Assembly (NCBI GenBank): GCA_004564215.1
Contig: CP024846.1
Location: forward strand, 558,001-622,000
Source: Beijerinckiaceae bacterium
Lineage (GTDB): Bacteria > Pseudomonadota > Alphaproteobacteria > Rhizobiales > Beijerinckiaceae
Direction of reading: 5' to 3'
Length of the DNA stretch: 64,000 bases
Shown here: piece by piece, positions 27,524-36,984 of the stretch
Layout of the letters: each line of letters begins with the position of its first letter
How positions within the stretch are numbered: position 1 is the stretch's first letter
Translations under genes and position numbers: made by a program
Notes under the pieces: model-generated
What the model saw: only the letters and a program-made list of their open reading frames with translations
Told to the model about the DNA's origin: nothing
Database searches by the model: none

Positions 27524-28522
27524 ATGAAGAGTGATTTTGTTGCACAAGGTTCGGCACAAGCCGCACAAAAAATAATGGCGGCGGATGCAGCGGGAATTGC
27601 GGAGGCGGCCCGCCTGCTGCGCTGCGGCGGCCTTGTCGCCTTCCCGACCGAGACGGTCTATGGTTTAGGCGCCGACGCGACCTCGGCGGCGGCCGTTGCC
27701 CGCATCTATGCGGCAAAAGCGCGGCCGGAGTTCAATCCGCTCATCGCCCATGTTGCCAATCTTGAAGCCGCGCAGGAACAGGGTATTTTTTCCTCCGAGG
27801 CATTAGGGCTCGCCAAGGCGTTTTGGCCGGGGCCGCTGACACTGGTCGTTCCCCTCGCACCGCAAGCGACCGTTTGCGCCGCCGCGCGCGCGGGCCAACA
27901 AAACATCGCCTTGCGGGTTCCCGCGCATTCGGTTGCGCTTGCGGTTATTTCAGCGGCCGGGCGACCATTGGCTGCGCCGTCCGCCAATCGCTCCGGCCGG
28001 GTGAGCCCAGTGACCGCAGCCCATGTCGCCGAGGATCTCGCCGGTGAGATCGATCTTATCCTGGATGGCGGCCGCTGCCCCATGGGGCTTGAATCGACGG
28101 TTGTGGACTGTCTCGAAACGCCCCCGCGCCTGCTGCGGCCAGGGGGAATTTCGCGCGCGGAGATCGAGGCCGTCCTGGGCTTTCAGCTTGGAAAGTCCGA
28201 AGCGTCAAAAGAATTGCGTTCGCCTGGATTGCTACAGTCCCATTACGCGCCCCGCGCAAAACTCCGTCTCGACGCGGATAGCCTCGCGGAGGGCGAAGCG
28301 GGTCTCGATTTCGGCGGCGTTTTTGCGGGGGAAAAAAATGTGCTGGATCTTTCGCCGCGTCGGGACCTTGCGGAAGCAGCGGCGAATTTCTTCAGCTTTC
28401 TGCGGGAACTGGATGCCCGCGCACCGCGTCGGATCGCCGTCGCGCCGATCCCCCACGAGGGATTGGGCGAAGCGATCAACGACCGGCTTGTCCGCGCCGC
28501 CGCGCCCCGCGAAAATCGCTGA
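27524..28522 (+). CDS. L-threonylcarbamoyladenylate synthase (Sua5-type)
   Basis: This enzyme makes threonylcarbamoyl-AMP from Thr, bicarbonate and ATP, the first step of the t6A modification of tRNA. The 332-residue protein has the YrdC domain with LRCGGLVAFPTETVYGLGAD, KARPEFNPLIAHV, FWPGPLTLVVPL, APSANRSGRVSPVTA and GGRCPMGLESTVVD, then the linker LLRPGGISRAEIEAVLG and a Sua5 C-terminal domain starting SPGLLQSHYAPRAKLRL. The length therefore matches the two-domain Sua5 form rather than the short TsaC. It is transcribed divergently from the acyl-CoA dehydrogenase gene and converges with the ETF-QO gene with 5 bases between stops. Confidence 0.94.
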   Translation: MKSDFVAQGSAQAAQKIMAADAAGIAEAARLLRCGGLVAFPTETVYGLGADATSAAAVARIYAAKARPEFNPLIAHVANLEAAQEQGIFSSEALGLAKAFWPGPLTLVVPLAPQATVCAAARAGQQNIALRVPAHSVALAVISAAGRPLAAPSANRSGRVSPVTAAHVAEDLAGEIDLILDGGRCPMGLESTVVDCLETPPRLLRPGGISRAEIEAVLGFQLGKSEASKELRSPGLLQSHYAPRAKLRLDADSLAEGEAGLDFGGVFAGEKNVLDLSPRRDLAEAAANFFSFLRELDARAPRRIAVAPIPHEGLGEAINDRLVRAAAPRENR

Positions 28523-28527
28523 AGCCT

Positions 28528-30207
28528 TCACATATTCGGATAGTTCGGACCGCCACCGCCTTCGGGCGGCGCCCAATCGATGTTTTGCGCCGGATCCTTG
28601 ATGTCACAGGTTTTGCAATGGACGCAATTCTGCGCATTGATGACAAAGCGCGGATCTTTCTTGGTCTCCTCGTCGCGGTAGACCACTTCATACACGGCCG
28701 CGGGGCAGTAGAGCCGTGCCGGTTCGCCATATTCCGGCAGATTTTTTGCAATCGGAATCGACAGATCCTTCAGGTGAAGATGACACGGCTGGTCCTCCTC
28801 GTGATTGGTGTTTGAAACGAACACCGAGGACAGTCGATCGAAGGTCAGTTTGCCATCCGGCTTGGCATAGCGGATGGGCGTCACTTCGGCGAGGGGCTTG
28901 AGGCTCGAGTAATCGGGTTTGCCATGCGGAAGAGTCCCCAGCGGCGAAGCGCCGAAAATTTCATTGAGCCACATATCGAAGCCGCCAATCGCAATGCCGG
29001 CCCTCGTGCCATATCGTGACCAGAGCGGCTTTGCGTTGCGGACCTTGTAGAGATCGCGGCCGATGGGCGAGCGACGCCATGCGTCCTCATAGCCGCTAAG
29101 CTCATCCTGAGCGCGCCCCTCCTTGATCGCGGTCACAGCATGTTCGGCGGCCAGCATTCCGGAATAAATCGCATTGTGCGAACCCTTTATGCGGGGAAGA
29201 TTCACAAAACCAGCCGCGCAGCCGACCAGCGCACCGCCAGGAAAGACGAGCTTCGGCACCGATTGCCAGCCGCCTTCCGTGATCGCCCTTGCCCCAAACG
29301 ACAAACGTTGCCCGTCCCGGAACAAGGGCGCGATCGACGGATGCGTTTTGAAGCGCTGAAATTCATCGAAGGGAGACAGCGTCGGATTTGCATAATTGAG
29401 ATGAACCACAAAACCGACGGATACGAGATTGTCCTCGAAATGATAGAGAAACGACCCGCCGCCGGTATGGTCGTCGAGCGGCCAGCCGAAGGAATGCTGT
29501 ACGAGACCGGGCTTGTGCAAAGCCGGATCGACTCGCCAAAGCTCCTTTAGACCGATGCCGAATTTCTGCGGTTCACGATCCGCGTCGAGGTGGAACTTGG
29601 CGATGATTTCCTTGGCGAGAGACCCCCGTGCCCCTTCCGCAATCAAGGTATATTTTCCGCGCAGCTCAATGCCACGGGTAAAGCCGCTTTTGAGATGGCC
29701 ATCGCGCCCGACTCCCATATCTCCGGTGGCAATGCCCAAAACCTCTCCCGCATCCCCATACAGCACTTCGGCGCCCGCAAAGCCCGGAAAAATATCGACG
29801 CCCAAAGCCTCGGCCTGCTTGCCCAAATAGCGCACAACATTGCCGAGCGAGCCGATGAAATTGCCATGATTGCTCATAAGGCGGGGCATGAAAAAATTGG
29901 GCAGGCGGATCGCGCGGCGCGGTCCCAGCACGTAGAACCGGTCCGAACTTACCTTGGTCGTCAAAGGCCGGTCTTCGTCCTGTCGCCATGCGGGTATCAG
30001 CTGGTCGAGCGCATGGGGATCGATCACCGCACCAGACAAGATATGGGCGCCAAGTTCGGCGCCTTTTTCCACAACGACCACCGAGAGTTCCGGGTCGAGC
30101 TGCTTGATGCGGATCGCAGCCGCAAGGCCCGCAGGGCCGGCGCCGACGATAACGACATCGAAATCCATGCTTTCGCGCGACGGCAAGGGGGGGACGGCCT
30201 CGGTCAT
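28528..30207 (-). CDS. Electron transfer flavoprotein-ubiquinone oxidoreductase
   Basis: ETF-QO takes electrons from reduced ETF and passes them to ubiquinone through FAD and a 4Fe-4S cluster, coupling acyl-CoA dehydrogenation to respiration; it is a monotopic inner-membrane protein. The 559-residue chain starts with the FAD site DVVIVGAGPAGLAAAIRI, then EKGAELGAHILSGAVIDPHA, GDMGVGRDG, GCAAGFVNLPRIKGSHNA, and ends with the ferredoxin-like iron-sulfur domain: ARLYCPAAVYEV and VINAQNCVHCKTCDIKDPAQ, which give the four cluster Cys. Placement near the acyl-CoA dehydrogenase and enoyl-CoA hydratase supports a shared function. Confidence 0.95.
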   Translation of the reverse strand: MTEAVPPLPSRESMDFDVVIVGAGPAGLAAAIRIKQLDPELSVVVVEKGAELGAHILSGAVIDPHALDQLIPAWRQDEDRPLTTKVSSDRFYVLGPRRAIRLPNFFMPRLMSNHGNFIGSLGNVVRYLGKQAEALGVDIFPGFAGAEVLYGDAGEVLGIATGDMGVGRDGHLKSGFTRGIELRGKYTLIAEGARGSLAKEIIAKFHLDADREPQKFGIGLKELWRVDPALHKPGLVQHSFGWPLDDHTGGGSFLYHFEDNLVSVGFVVHLNYANPTLSPFDEFQRFKTHPSIAPLFRDGQRLSFGARAITEGGWQSVPKLVFPGGALVGCAAGFVNLPRIKGSHNAIYSGMLAAEHAVTAIKEGRAQDELSGYEDAWRRSPIGRDLYKVRNAKPLWSRYGTRAGIAIGGFDMWLNEIFGASPLGTLPHGKPDYSSLKPLAEVTPIRYAKPDGKLTFDRLSSVFVSNTNHEEDQPCHLHLKDLSIPIAKNLPEYGEPARLYCPAAVYEVVYRDEETKKDPRFVINAQNCVHCKTCDIKDPAQNIDWAPPEGGGGPNYPNM

Positions 30208-30413
30208 GATTTATTTCGATCCTGGAATGCCGAATTAATCTGGACTCGTCTTCGTCGGCTGGATGCCCACAAGACGCTGCGCGTGTGGCAAAGGGGAGAA
30301 GAACGGCTCAAATACTAAAAGCGAGGGAGTATCGTATTTCCTGGCCCCAAAGCGTACAAAAATACCTATGCCTTTGCCAAGAGGCGTTGAAATGCGACGG
30401 AACGGCCGAGATC

Positions 30414-31235
30414 ATGAACAAAAATCTGATTGAGCTGCTGCGCTGGTACACGGAGATGGGGGTCGATATCGCCGTCGACGAGGCTCCGCACGACCGCATC
30501 GCGGAAAGCCTGGCCAGCGTCGCCACCCGCGTGGAAAAGCCCGATCCCCTCCCCGCGCCGATGCCGCAGCCCGCGGACGCCGGGCGCCGAGCGATGTCCG
30601 AACCGGCGGCAGCGCTTCCGGCCGAGGCTATCGAAGAAACCGCGCGGGAAAGCGCCGCTGCCGCCCAGACCCTCGACGAACTCCGCGAACGGCTCTCGCA
30701 ATTCGAAGGCTGCGGCCTGAAGGCAACGGCGACCAGGCTGGTGTTTGGCGACGGCAATCCAAATGCAAGCATCATGATCGTCGGTGAGGCGCCGGGCGCT
30801 GACGAGGACCGCCAGGGAGTGCCGTTTGTCGGCCGCGCTGGTCAATTACTGGACAAGATGCTGGCTTCGATCGGGCTCGACCGCACAAAGGTTTTTATCG
30901 CAAATGTGGTGCCCTGGCGGCCGCCCGGGAACCGCACGCCGACTCCCCTCGAGACGGCGGCCTGTCTTCCCTTCACGCGACGGCAGATCGAACTCGTCGA
31001 TCCGAAGATTCTGGTCTGCCTCGGCGCTGCGGCAGCCCATACTCTTCTTGGCAGCAAAGATGGGATCATGCGGATGCGGGGACGCTGGTTCAGCTATATG
31101 ATGGGCACTAAAGAAATCCGAGCGATAGCCATGCTGCATCCTGCTTATCTCCTTCGCCAACCCGGTCAAAAGAAATTGGCATGGCAAGATTTGCGCATGC
31201 TCGCCAAGGAAATCGAACGCCTACAATCGATGTGA
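30414..31235 (+). CDS. Type 4 uracil-DNA glycosylase, 4Fe-4S
   Basis: A 273-residue family 4 uracil-DNA glycosylase that removes deaminated cytosine from DNA and carries an iron-sulfur cluster. The N-terminal 90 residues ([18 protein letters not shown], then Pro/Ala-rich) are an accessory extension common in Alphaproteobacteria. The catalytic part has [20 protein letters not shown], the uracil-binding [20 protein letters not shown], a [10 protein letters not shown] loop, a second pair of Cys ([10 protein letters not shown] and [13 protein letters not shown]) and the C-terminal [12 protein letters not shown] motif. ATG at 30414 fits the family; a longer frame to 30285 lacks support. It is divergent from ETF-QO. 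Confidence 0.92.
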   Translation: MNKNLIELLRWYTEMGVDIAVDEAPHDRIAESLASVATRVEKPDPLPAPMPQPADAGRRAMSEPAAALPAEAIEETARESAAAAQTLDELRERLSQFEGCGLKATATRLVFGDGNPNASIMIVGEAPGADEDRQGVPFVGRAGQLLDKMLASIGLDRTKVFIANVVPWRPPGNRTPTPLETAACLPFTRRQIELVDPKILVCLGAAAAHTLLGSKDGIMRMRGRWFSYMMGTKEIRAIAMLHPAYLLRQPGQKKLAWQDLRMLAKEIERLQSM

Positions 31236-31333
31236 ACTTTTTGAGGAACGAGGATGGCCGGGGACATAGATGATGGCCCGCCGTTGGGCCGATAAACCAC
31301 GCGGCGAGCCGAGGTCCGCGCCTTTCGAGGAAG

Positions 31334-31711
31334 CTAGATCCGTAGGCCGCCCAAGTTGAGTTGCTCGCGGAGCTCGGCGAGCTTGTCCTCGCGCCGCTGC
31401 GTGACAAGGATCAAGACGACCATATAGAGCGATGTCAGCGAGACGCCGGCTTCCATCCATGGAAAGGGAGGCGAATCGAAAGGCCGGAATCCAAGCGCGC
31501 CCGCGACCAGATTTAGGCTGATCCAGCTGCCCAACATAATGGTCAGAATTCCGATGAAACGGGGACGGCCGAGGAAAGCCGTCACGCGATCCACGGTTCG
31601 TTGAAGGGGCGTTGCCTTCTGATGGTGCTCGGCATGGAGCCGGGCCAGAGATCGAATCGTCTCTTCGATATGGGACGGAATTATCGGTAGGGAGAGTTTC
31701 TCGTCGACCAT
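31334..31711 (-). CDS. DUF1003 family membrane protein
   Basis: A 125-residue protein of the DUF1003 family with two membrane helices (FIGILTIMLGSWISLNLVAG and MEAGVSLTSLYMVVLILVTQ), separated by the conserved FRPFDSPPFPW loop, and a charged coiled-coil end RREDKLAELREQLNLGGL. The N-terminal region contains TPLQRTVDRVTAFLGRPRFI, as in the family. The function of DUF1003 is unknown. It stands alone, with a small secreted-protein gene in the opposite orientation upstream. Confidence 0.85.
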   Translation of the reverse strand: MVDEKLSLPIIPSHIEETIRSLARLHAEHHQKATPLQRTVDRVTAFLGRPRFIGILTIMLGSWISLNLVAGALGFRPFDSPPFPWMEAGVSLTSLYMVVLILVTQRREDKLAELREQLNLGGLRI

Positions 31712-31867
31712 ATGATCCTCGCCCGTCTGCGCCCGAACGCCAGCTTTGTCGCTGCGTCCATCGAAGAGATGCGCCGCGTTTGGACGTCAGCATCGGAACG
31801 GCTTGGCGGAAGCCGAAGTTCCCCGCTGCTGTTGTCAACGCTCCCACCACGATGAAAGGAACAACTC

Positions 31868-32119
31868 ATGCCTTTGGTGCTCGCACTCGCCGCCATCCTA
31901 TTTTTGTTGGTTGGTGCACCCGCAAAGGCACTCCAACCGCTCACCGATGTGGAAAGAGCTGAACTCCGGCCCGCGATTGCCGCGCATGGATGCACAGGTG
32001 GCAAGATCGAAGTGGAGAAGGAAAAATACAGGGTCGAAGGAGCCAAGTGCGGCGACGGGCGAAGATATGTTTTGGAGTTCAATGCCGGGTTCGTGCTGAC
32101 GAACAAGGAATTGGAGTAG
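31868..32119 (+). CDS. Small exported protein of unknown function
   Basis: An 83-residue protein with a clear signal peptide (PLVLALAAILFLLVGAPAKA, cleavage near AKA) and a 60-residue mature part with two Cys (HGCTGGKIE and GAKCGDGRR), probably forming a disulfide. The end LEFNAGFVLTNKELE is compact and beta-like; a PepSY-type fold is possible but cannot be shown. I do not recognise a named family. Its ATG is preceded by AAAGGAAC, a good ribosome-binding site. Confidence 0.68.
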   Translation: MPLVLALAAILFLLVGAPAKALQPLTDVERAELRPAIAAHGCTGGKIEVEKEKYRVEGAKCGDGRRYVLEFNAGFVLTNKELE

Positions 32120-32200
32120 TCGATAAGACGGCGAGCTTGAGCTGGCTTGAGAAACGCGGTCCCAGCACCGCCCCGCTGCGGCTCAGGAGCACAATGAAAA

Positions 32201-32222
32201 GGCGACGCATTTGCGCGTCGCC
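32201..32222 (-). terminator. Intrinsic terminator reading on the minus strand
   Basis: GGCGACGC and GCGTCGCC form a perfect 8-bp stem with a 6-base loop. On the minus strand it is followed by TTTTCATT, so it is a probable terminator for tRNA-Asp, whose 3' end is about 140 bases upstream on that strand. Confidence 0.6.
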
Positions 32223-32362
32223 AAGGTGCCAGAGCTGGGAGGACAGATGCTCTGTGTCCCTCTTGGTAACCCTAAAAGCTTAACAAGGGCGTACGGAATC
32301 GCACACCCTGACTCCAGCTTGCGCCTCAAAGCCATGAAATTTGAATAAAATGTTGATTTTGC

Positions 32363-32439
<77 letters not shown>

Positions 32440-32517
32440 GCGGAGGCGGCAACGAGGGCCGCACCGGAGACTTGCCGGATAGGATAGGCGCGAGGCCAAG
32501 TCAAGCAAAACAAGTTC

Positions 32518-32601
32518 ACGCAAACCAGGCCATCCCGCCCTAGAAACCTCCGTCGGGCTTCCCTAAAGCTGAAGAAGCGACTTCGGCGACCTGGTTTGCG
32601 T
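32518..32601. repeat. 12-bp perfect inverted repeat beside tRNA-Asp
   Basis: ACGCAAACCAGG at 32518-32529 and CCTGGTTTGCGT at 32590-32601 are perfect inverted copies 60 bases apart, lying between tRNA-Asp and the 3' end of HTH paralogue B. They could be a long-range transcript stem (terminator of paralogue B) or ends of a small lost element; neither can be shown. Confidence 0.55.
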
Positions 32602-32615
32602 TGGATTTCCCTGGA

Positions 32616-33050
32616 TCAGACTCCGATCAAACTATGCAGGAACGCCAGGATGCCTTTCCGTGGGGGTGCGGGAGGTGGCTCCGGCTCTCTTTGCTGCCAA
32701 TTGATCATTGAAAGAGCCAACTTCCGTTGCTCTTCAACCTCTGCGAGACTTTGACGGAGGCTGGCAATGACGCTGTCTTTTTGAAGCAGCTGTTCGCGCA
32801 GAAGTTTAATTTCACTGCGTAATGACAGATTCTGAAGAATCAAATTTGTCCCGTCCGGATCGCTCGATTGAGGGTCGGACGAGCTGCTCACTGTTCCAAC
32901 GGGCGGAAACACACTGTGGAGATCCGCTGGGTCGATGGAATAGGAACTGTCTTCATTTCTTTTGGCTGCGATAGCTCCCTTTTTTACGTAGGCGGAAATC
33001 GTTGACTTGGATTTCCCGGTTGCCTTCGCAGCCTGTCCAATGGTGTACAT
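32616..33050 (-). CDS. HTH DNA-binding protein with coiled coil (plasmid-type), paralogue B
   Basis: A 144-residue relative of the protein at 19594-20103. The HTH reads YTIGQAAKATGKSKSTISAY, followed by SSYSIDPADLHSVFPP, which aligns with the YKIDPAELFRVFP block of paralogue A. A Ser-rich linker and a coiled coil follow (about residues 65-115, LRSEIKLLREQLLQKD). The end is a Pro-rich stretch and GILAFLHSLIGV. I start at ATG 33050 (MYTIGQ), which aligns with MYFSLGQ of paralogue A; ATG-like start at 33083 is possible. The gene lies between tRNA-Asp and tRNA-Val, a setting typical of integrated elements, though no integrase is present. Confidence 0.75.
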   Translation of the reverse strand: MYTIGQAAKATGKSKSTISAYVKKGAIAAKRNEDSSYSIDPADLHSVFPPVGTVSSSSDPQSSDPDGTNLILQNLSLRSEIKLLREQLLQKDSVIASLRQSLAEVEEQRKLALSMINWQQREPEPPPAPPRKGILAFLHSLIGV

Positions 33051-33347
33051 GACGGAACCTGCACCGATCGGATTGACAGTCACTGGACCTTAGCACCGAA
33101 CAGCCTAGGGCGGAACCATCTTCATGTCATCCGTCTTGCGCTCCTGCAGCAACTAGGGCCGCTCGCTTTGCTATTTTTTCAACCGGAACAAGGGGCTGCA
33201 TGGGACGTTGCTGATTTTCCAAAAAGAGTCTTTTGGCTGAACCTTGAGGAGAATCAAATGCGTCAAGGCCTCGGCTGGGGTGGCGGCCCAGGTTGGCATG
33301 GCTGGCGGAGAGCGGGCGACTGGAAAACTCTGATTTCAAAAGCTGGA

Positions 33348-33423
33348 TGGTGGGCGGTGACGGTCTCGAACCGCCGACCCTCTCGGTGTAAACGAGATGC
33401 TCTACCAACTGAGCTAACCGCCC
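33348..33423 (-). tRNA. tRNA-Val (TAC)
   Basis: Minus-strand cloverleaf: acceptor GGGCGGT, TAGCTCAG, anticodon loop TTTACAC between TCTCG and CGAGA (anticodon TAC), GGTTCGAGA T-loop, ACCGCCC closing the acceptor, A73 and encoded CCA. Length 76 bases. Confidence 0.96.
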
Positions 33424-33497
33424 TTAAATCTTCCAACCGTGCCGTGGCTGCCGGGACCGCCTCCCCACGGTCGCCTTGAGGCCCTCGCTTGGCGAGA

Positions 33498-33545
33498 CAA
33501 GAACGGGATGCGGAAAAGTGGAAACCGGTTTTCCGCCCCCATTCC
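33498..33545. repeat. GGAAAA...TTTTCC palindromic repeat, probable relative of the intergenic repeat family
   Basis: CGGAAAA at 33511-33517 pairs with TTTTCCG at 33529-33535 around GTGGAAACCGG, then CCCCATTCCGCTCT. The core GGAAAAGTGGAAACCGGTTTTCC is the pattern of a very common rhizobial intergenic repeat (recalled family knowledge). It lies between tRNA-Val and the RND permease gene. Confidence 0.55.
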
Positions 33546-33648
33546 GCTCTTAGCATTTGGAATCGATCACGTTCATGATTTAGGTCGCATACTGGGTCTG
33601 GAGCGTCAATCCGGTCACGGGGGTCGCGGCGAGCGGCCCGATTTCCAA

Positions 33649-36600
33649 TCAAACCTGGCCGACGCCGGCCTTCGCCTTTTCCGCGGCTTTCTTCCCCAGC
33701 CTCCGCTCGTCGAAGCGCTGCAAAACGGTGAAAAATGACGGGACAAATAAAACCGCCAGAAGAGTCGAGGCCAGCATTCCGCTGAAGACCGCAATCCCGA
33801 TCGATTTGCGCGCCGAAGCGCCGGCGCCGCTTGCAAGAACCAGCGGCACCACACCAAGAATGAAGGCAAAGGACGTCATCAGGATGGGCCGGAAACGCAG
33901 CCGCGCCGCTTCAATCGCCGCAGCCATGATTTCCATGCCCTCCGCGCGTTTTTCGCGCGCATATTCGACAATCAGGATCGCGTTTTTGCTCGAAAGGGCA
34001 ATGAGCAGGATGAGGCCAATCTGCGTATAAAGATTATTGGCGACCCCGAGCCCCATCAGCGCGCCGACGGTGCCGAGCAAAGCAAGCGGCACCGCAAGCA
34101 GTACGGCGAGCGGCAGGATCCAGCTTTCATATTGTCCGGCGAGGACAAAATAGACGAGCAGAATCGCAAAGGCGAAAACGTAATAGATCTGTTTGCCGAC
34201 AGCCTTCTCCTGATAGGACATGGCCGACCATTCATATCCGGCGCTCGGAGGCAAGGTTTTTTGCGCGATCTGTTCCATCAGCGCGAGCGAGTCGCCGGAA
34301 CTGAATCCCTCCGACGGCGTACCGATGATCGTTGCCGTCGGGTAAAGATTGTAGAGGCTGATCAGTCCAGGCCCCACCACGGTTCGGACATCGACAATGG
34401 TGCCAAGCGGCACCATCGTTCCATTGCCAGCTCGCACTTTGAAATTGCGGATGTCGTCGGGCCTGACGCGATATTGTCCCTCGGATTGGATATAGACCTG
34501 AAACACGCGGCCGAACTTGTTGAATTGCGTGACATAGTTGGAGCCGATGAAATCCGACAGGGCGGAAAAGACCTGGCCGACAGTGACGCCGAGCGTGGCC
34601 GCCTTGACCCGGTCGACCGAGACATAAAGCTGCGGCTCACCGGCACGAAACGAGGTGGTGAGATGGCTGAGGGAGGATTGTGTTTCGCCGTCCTGGACAA
34701 TGGCGCGCGTTATGTTTTCCAGCATCGCGTAGTCGAAATTTCCGTCCTTCAGTTCAACCTGCATTGTGAAGCCGCTCGCATTGCCGATGCCCTGGATTGG
34801 CGGCGGCACGATAACGAAGGTGCTGGCGTCTTCAATTTGATGCAGCGCGCCGTTCAGACCGTTGAAGATGCTGCGCAAATCCTGACCCTTGGCCTTGCTG
34901 CGGCTATCCCAATCCTTCAGCATGACATAGGCGACGCCGCCGTTCGATAGGCTGGCGTTATTGTCGAGAACAGACACGCCATTGATCGCCAACACCTGAT
35001 CGACGCCCGGAAAACCTTGCGCAATGGTGGTGACTTTTTGCATCACCGCCGTGGTGCGTTCCAGCGAAGCGCCGTCCGGAAGCTGCGCCCCGATCAGAAC
35101 ATAGCCCTGATCCTCGATCGGCAAGAATGCGGTCGGAAGCCGGGTTAAGCCCCAGGCCGCGATCCCAATCAAAACGAGCGACACGAACACCATGGCGCCA
35201 CTTACATGGACCATGCGGCTGATCAAGGCGGCGTAGCCGCGTTCGCAAGCGTCATAGACCCGATTGAATCCGCGATAGAAGATATTGCGCTGTTCTGGCG
35301 GCACCGCGGGGCGAAGCCAGAGCGCGCATTGCGTCGGCTTGAGAGTCACCGCATTGATCGCGCTGATGAAGGCGGTGGCCGCGATGACGAGCGCAAATTG
35401 CTGATAGAGCTGACCCGTCAGGCCCGGCAAAAAGGCGGCGGGAATGAACACCGCCATCAGAACCAAGGTAATACCTACAATCGGCCCGAACAATTCATCC
35501 ATGGCCTTTTCAGCCGCGGCCTGCCCGTCCATGCCATCGTCGATATGGCGGGCCACCCCCTCGACAATGACGATCGCATCGTCGACGACGATGCCGATGG
35601 CGAGGACGATCGCAAACAGCGTCGACAGGTTGACGGTGAAGCCAAGCGCCCACATTGCCGCGAAAGCCGCGATGAGGGTCACGGGCACGGTCGTCGCCGG
35701 TACTAAGGTCGCACGCCAATCCTGCAAGAAAACCAGAATGACGATCAGCACCAGGATCGCGGCCTCGAACAGGGTTTTGTAGACTTCGTGGATCGAGGCC
35801 TCGACAAAGACCGTCGTGTCGAACGGAATCGAATAGACAAGCCCCGGCGGGAACCTCTTGGAAAGCTCTTCCATCTTGGCGCGGACTTCCTTCGCGACGT
35901 CGATCGCATTCGCCTCCGGCAATTGATAAATACCGATGCCTGCCGCGGGATGGCCGTTGAAGGTGAAGGATTGGCTGTAGGTCTGCGCGCCAAGTTCGAC
36001 GTGACCGATATCGCCGACGCGGGTGATTTGCCCGCCATTGGCCGCGTCGACTTTTACAATGATCTTCTCATATTCTTTTGGATCGTTGAGGCGGCCGTTG
36101 ATATTGACCACATATTGGAAATCAACGCCGGCCTGAACCGGGGGCATGCCGATCGCGCCGGCGGTGACCTCTTGGCTTTGCTGTTGGATCGCGGTGACGA
36201 CGTCGCTCGGCGTCAAGCCGCGCGCCTGAAGAGTCATTGGATCCATCCAGACCCGCATCGCGTACTGGCCCGTGCCGAACACATTGACATTGCCGACTCC
36301 CGGCAAACGCGCCAATTCGTTTTGCAGATTGATGACGCCGTAATTTGAGAGAAAAAGACTGTCGAACCGCTCGTCCGGAGAAGACAGAGTCACGAATTGC
36401 AGAATCGATGTCGCTCTCTTCTGGGTGATCACGCCCTGAATTTGCACGGCTTGCGGCAATTGCGCCATGGCTCTCGCCACCCGATTCTGGACAAGGACCT
36501 GCATGAAGTCGGCATCGCTGCCGATGGCAAAGGTGATCGTGAGCGTGTAGGTGCCATCGCTCGCGCTCGTCGATTGCATGTAAAGCATATGCTCGACGCC

Positions 36601-36813
36601 GTTCACCTGCTGCTCGATCGGCAGAGCCACAGTGTCGACGACGGTCTTCGCACTGGCGCCGGGATAGCGGGCCGTAACCTGGACAGTCGGCGGCACGACA
36701 TTTGGATATTGCGCGACCGGCAGCTTGAGGAGCGCCACCCCGCCGATCAGCATCATCACGAACGCCAGAACATTGGCGAGGATCGGCCGCTCGATGAAGA
36801 AACGCGACATCAT
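33649..36813 (-). CDS. RND multidrug efflux permease (AcrB/MexB family)
   Basis: A 1054-residue inner-membrane proton antiporter, the trimeric pump of a tripartite efflux system. Start MMSRFFIERPILANVLAFVMM matches the family; the two large periplasmic loops are present after TM1 and TM7. TM4 carries GIVVDDAIVIVEGV, the Asp pair of the proton relay, and TM10 has SSKNAILIVEYAR with the relay Lys. GYTVNL-like LGFTVNLSTLFAIVLAIG and TRLPTAFLPIEDQGYVLIGA are also typical. It belongs to the HAE1 (drug) rather than the metal group. The adaptor gene lies 171 bases upstream on the same strand; no outer-membrane channel or regulator gene is adjacent. Confidence 0.95.
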   Translation of the reverse strand: MMSRFFIERPILANVLAFVMMLIGGVALLKLPVAQYPNVVPPTVQVTARYPGASAKTVVDTVALPIEQQVNGVEHMLYMQSTSASDGTYTLTITFAIGSDADFMQVLVQNRVARAMAQLPQAVQIQGVITQKRATSILQFVTLSSPDERFDSLFLSNYGVINLQNELARLPGVGNVNVFGTGQYAMRVWMDPMTLQARGLTPSDVVTAIQQQSQEVTAGAIGMPPVQAGVDFQYVVNINGRLNDPKEYEKIIVKVDAANGGQITRVGDIGHVELGAQTYSQSFTFNGHPAAGIGIYQLPEANAIDVAKEVRAKMEELSKRFPPGLVYSIPFDTTVFVEASIHEVYKTLFEAAILVLIVILVFLQDWRATLVPATTVPVTLIAAFAAMWALGFTVNLSTLFAIVLAIGIVVDDAIVIVEGVARHIDDGMDGQAAAEKAMDELFGPIVGITLVLMAVFIPAAFLPGLTGQLYQQFALVIAATAFISAINAVTLKPTQCALWLRPAVPPEQRNIFYRGFNRVYDACERGYAALISRMVHVSGAMVFVSLVLIGIAAWGLTRLPTAFLPIEDQGYVLIGAQLPDGASLERTTAVMQKVTTIAQGFPGVDQVLAINGVSVLDNNASLSNGGVAYVMLKDWDSRSKAKGQDLRSIFNGLNGALHQIEDASTFVIVPPPIQGIGNASGFTMQVELKDGNFDYAMLENITRAIVQDGETQSSLSHLTTSFRAGEPQLYVSVDRVKAATLGVTVGQVFSALSDFIGSNYVTQFNKFGRVFQVYIQSEGQYRVRPDDIRNFKVRAGNGTMVPLGTIVDVRTVVGPGLISLYNLYPTATIIGTPSEGFSSGDSLALMEQIAQKTLPPSAGYEWSAMSYQEKAVGKQIYYVFAFAILLVYFVLAGQYESWILPLAVLLAVPLALLGTVGALMGLGVANNLYTQIGLILLIALSSKNAILIVEYAREKRAEGMEIMAAAIEAARLRFRPILMTSFAFILGVVPLVLASGAGASARKSIGIAVFSGMLASTLLAVLFVPSFFTVLQRFDERRLGKKAAEKAKAGVGQV

Positions 36814-36984
36814 GAGGGCAGCCTCAGCACCGGGCGTTTGGCCGGCCAGCAGGAAAGCAACTCATAATGCAGGGCGGGTCGCCCCGGTTGTTCTGCGTGC
36901 GTCGGGCCCGTATCCATGTTCTGGCATATTCCTCAGGCGCGAGATGAATGAAATGGATTTGGCTTTGCGATAAGCAAGAACGAT

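Noticed and set aside
33168..33479. A 103-codon plus-strand frame
   Set aside because: It crosses tRNA-Val in antisense, so it is not a protein gene.
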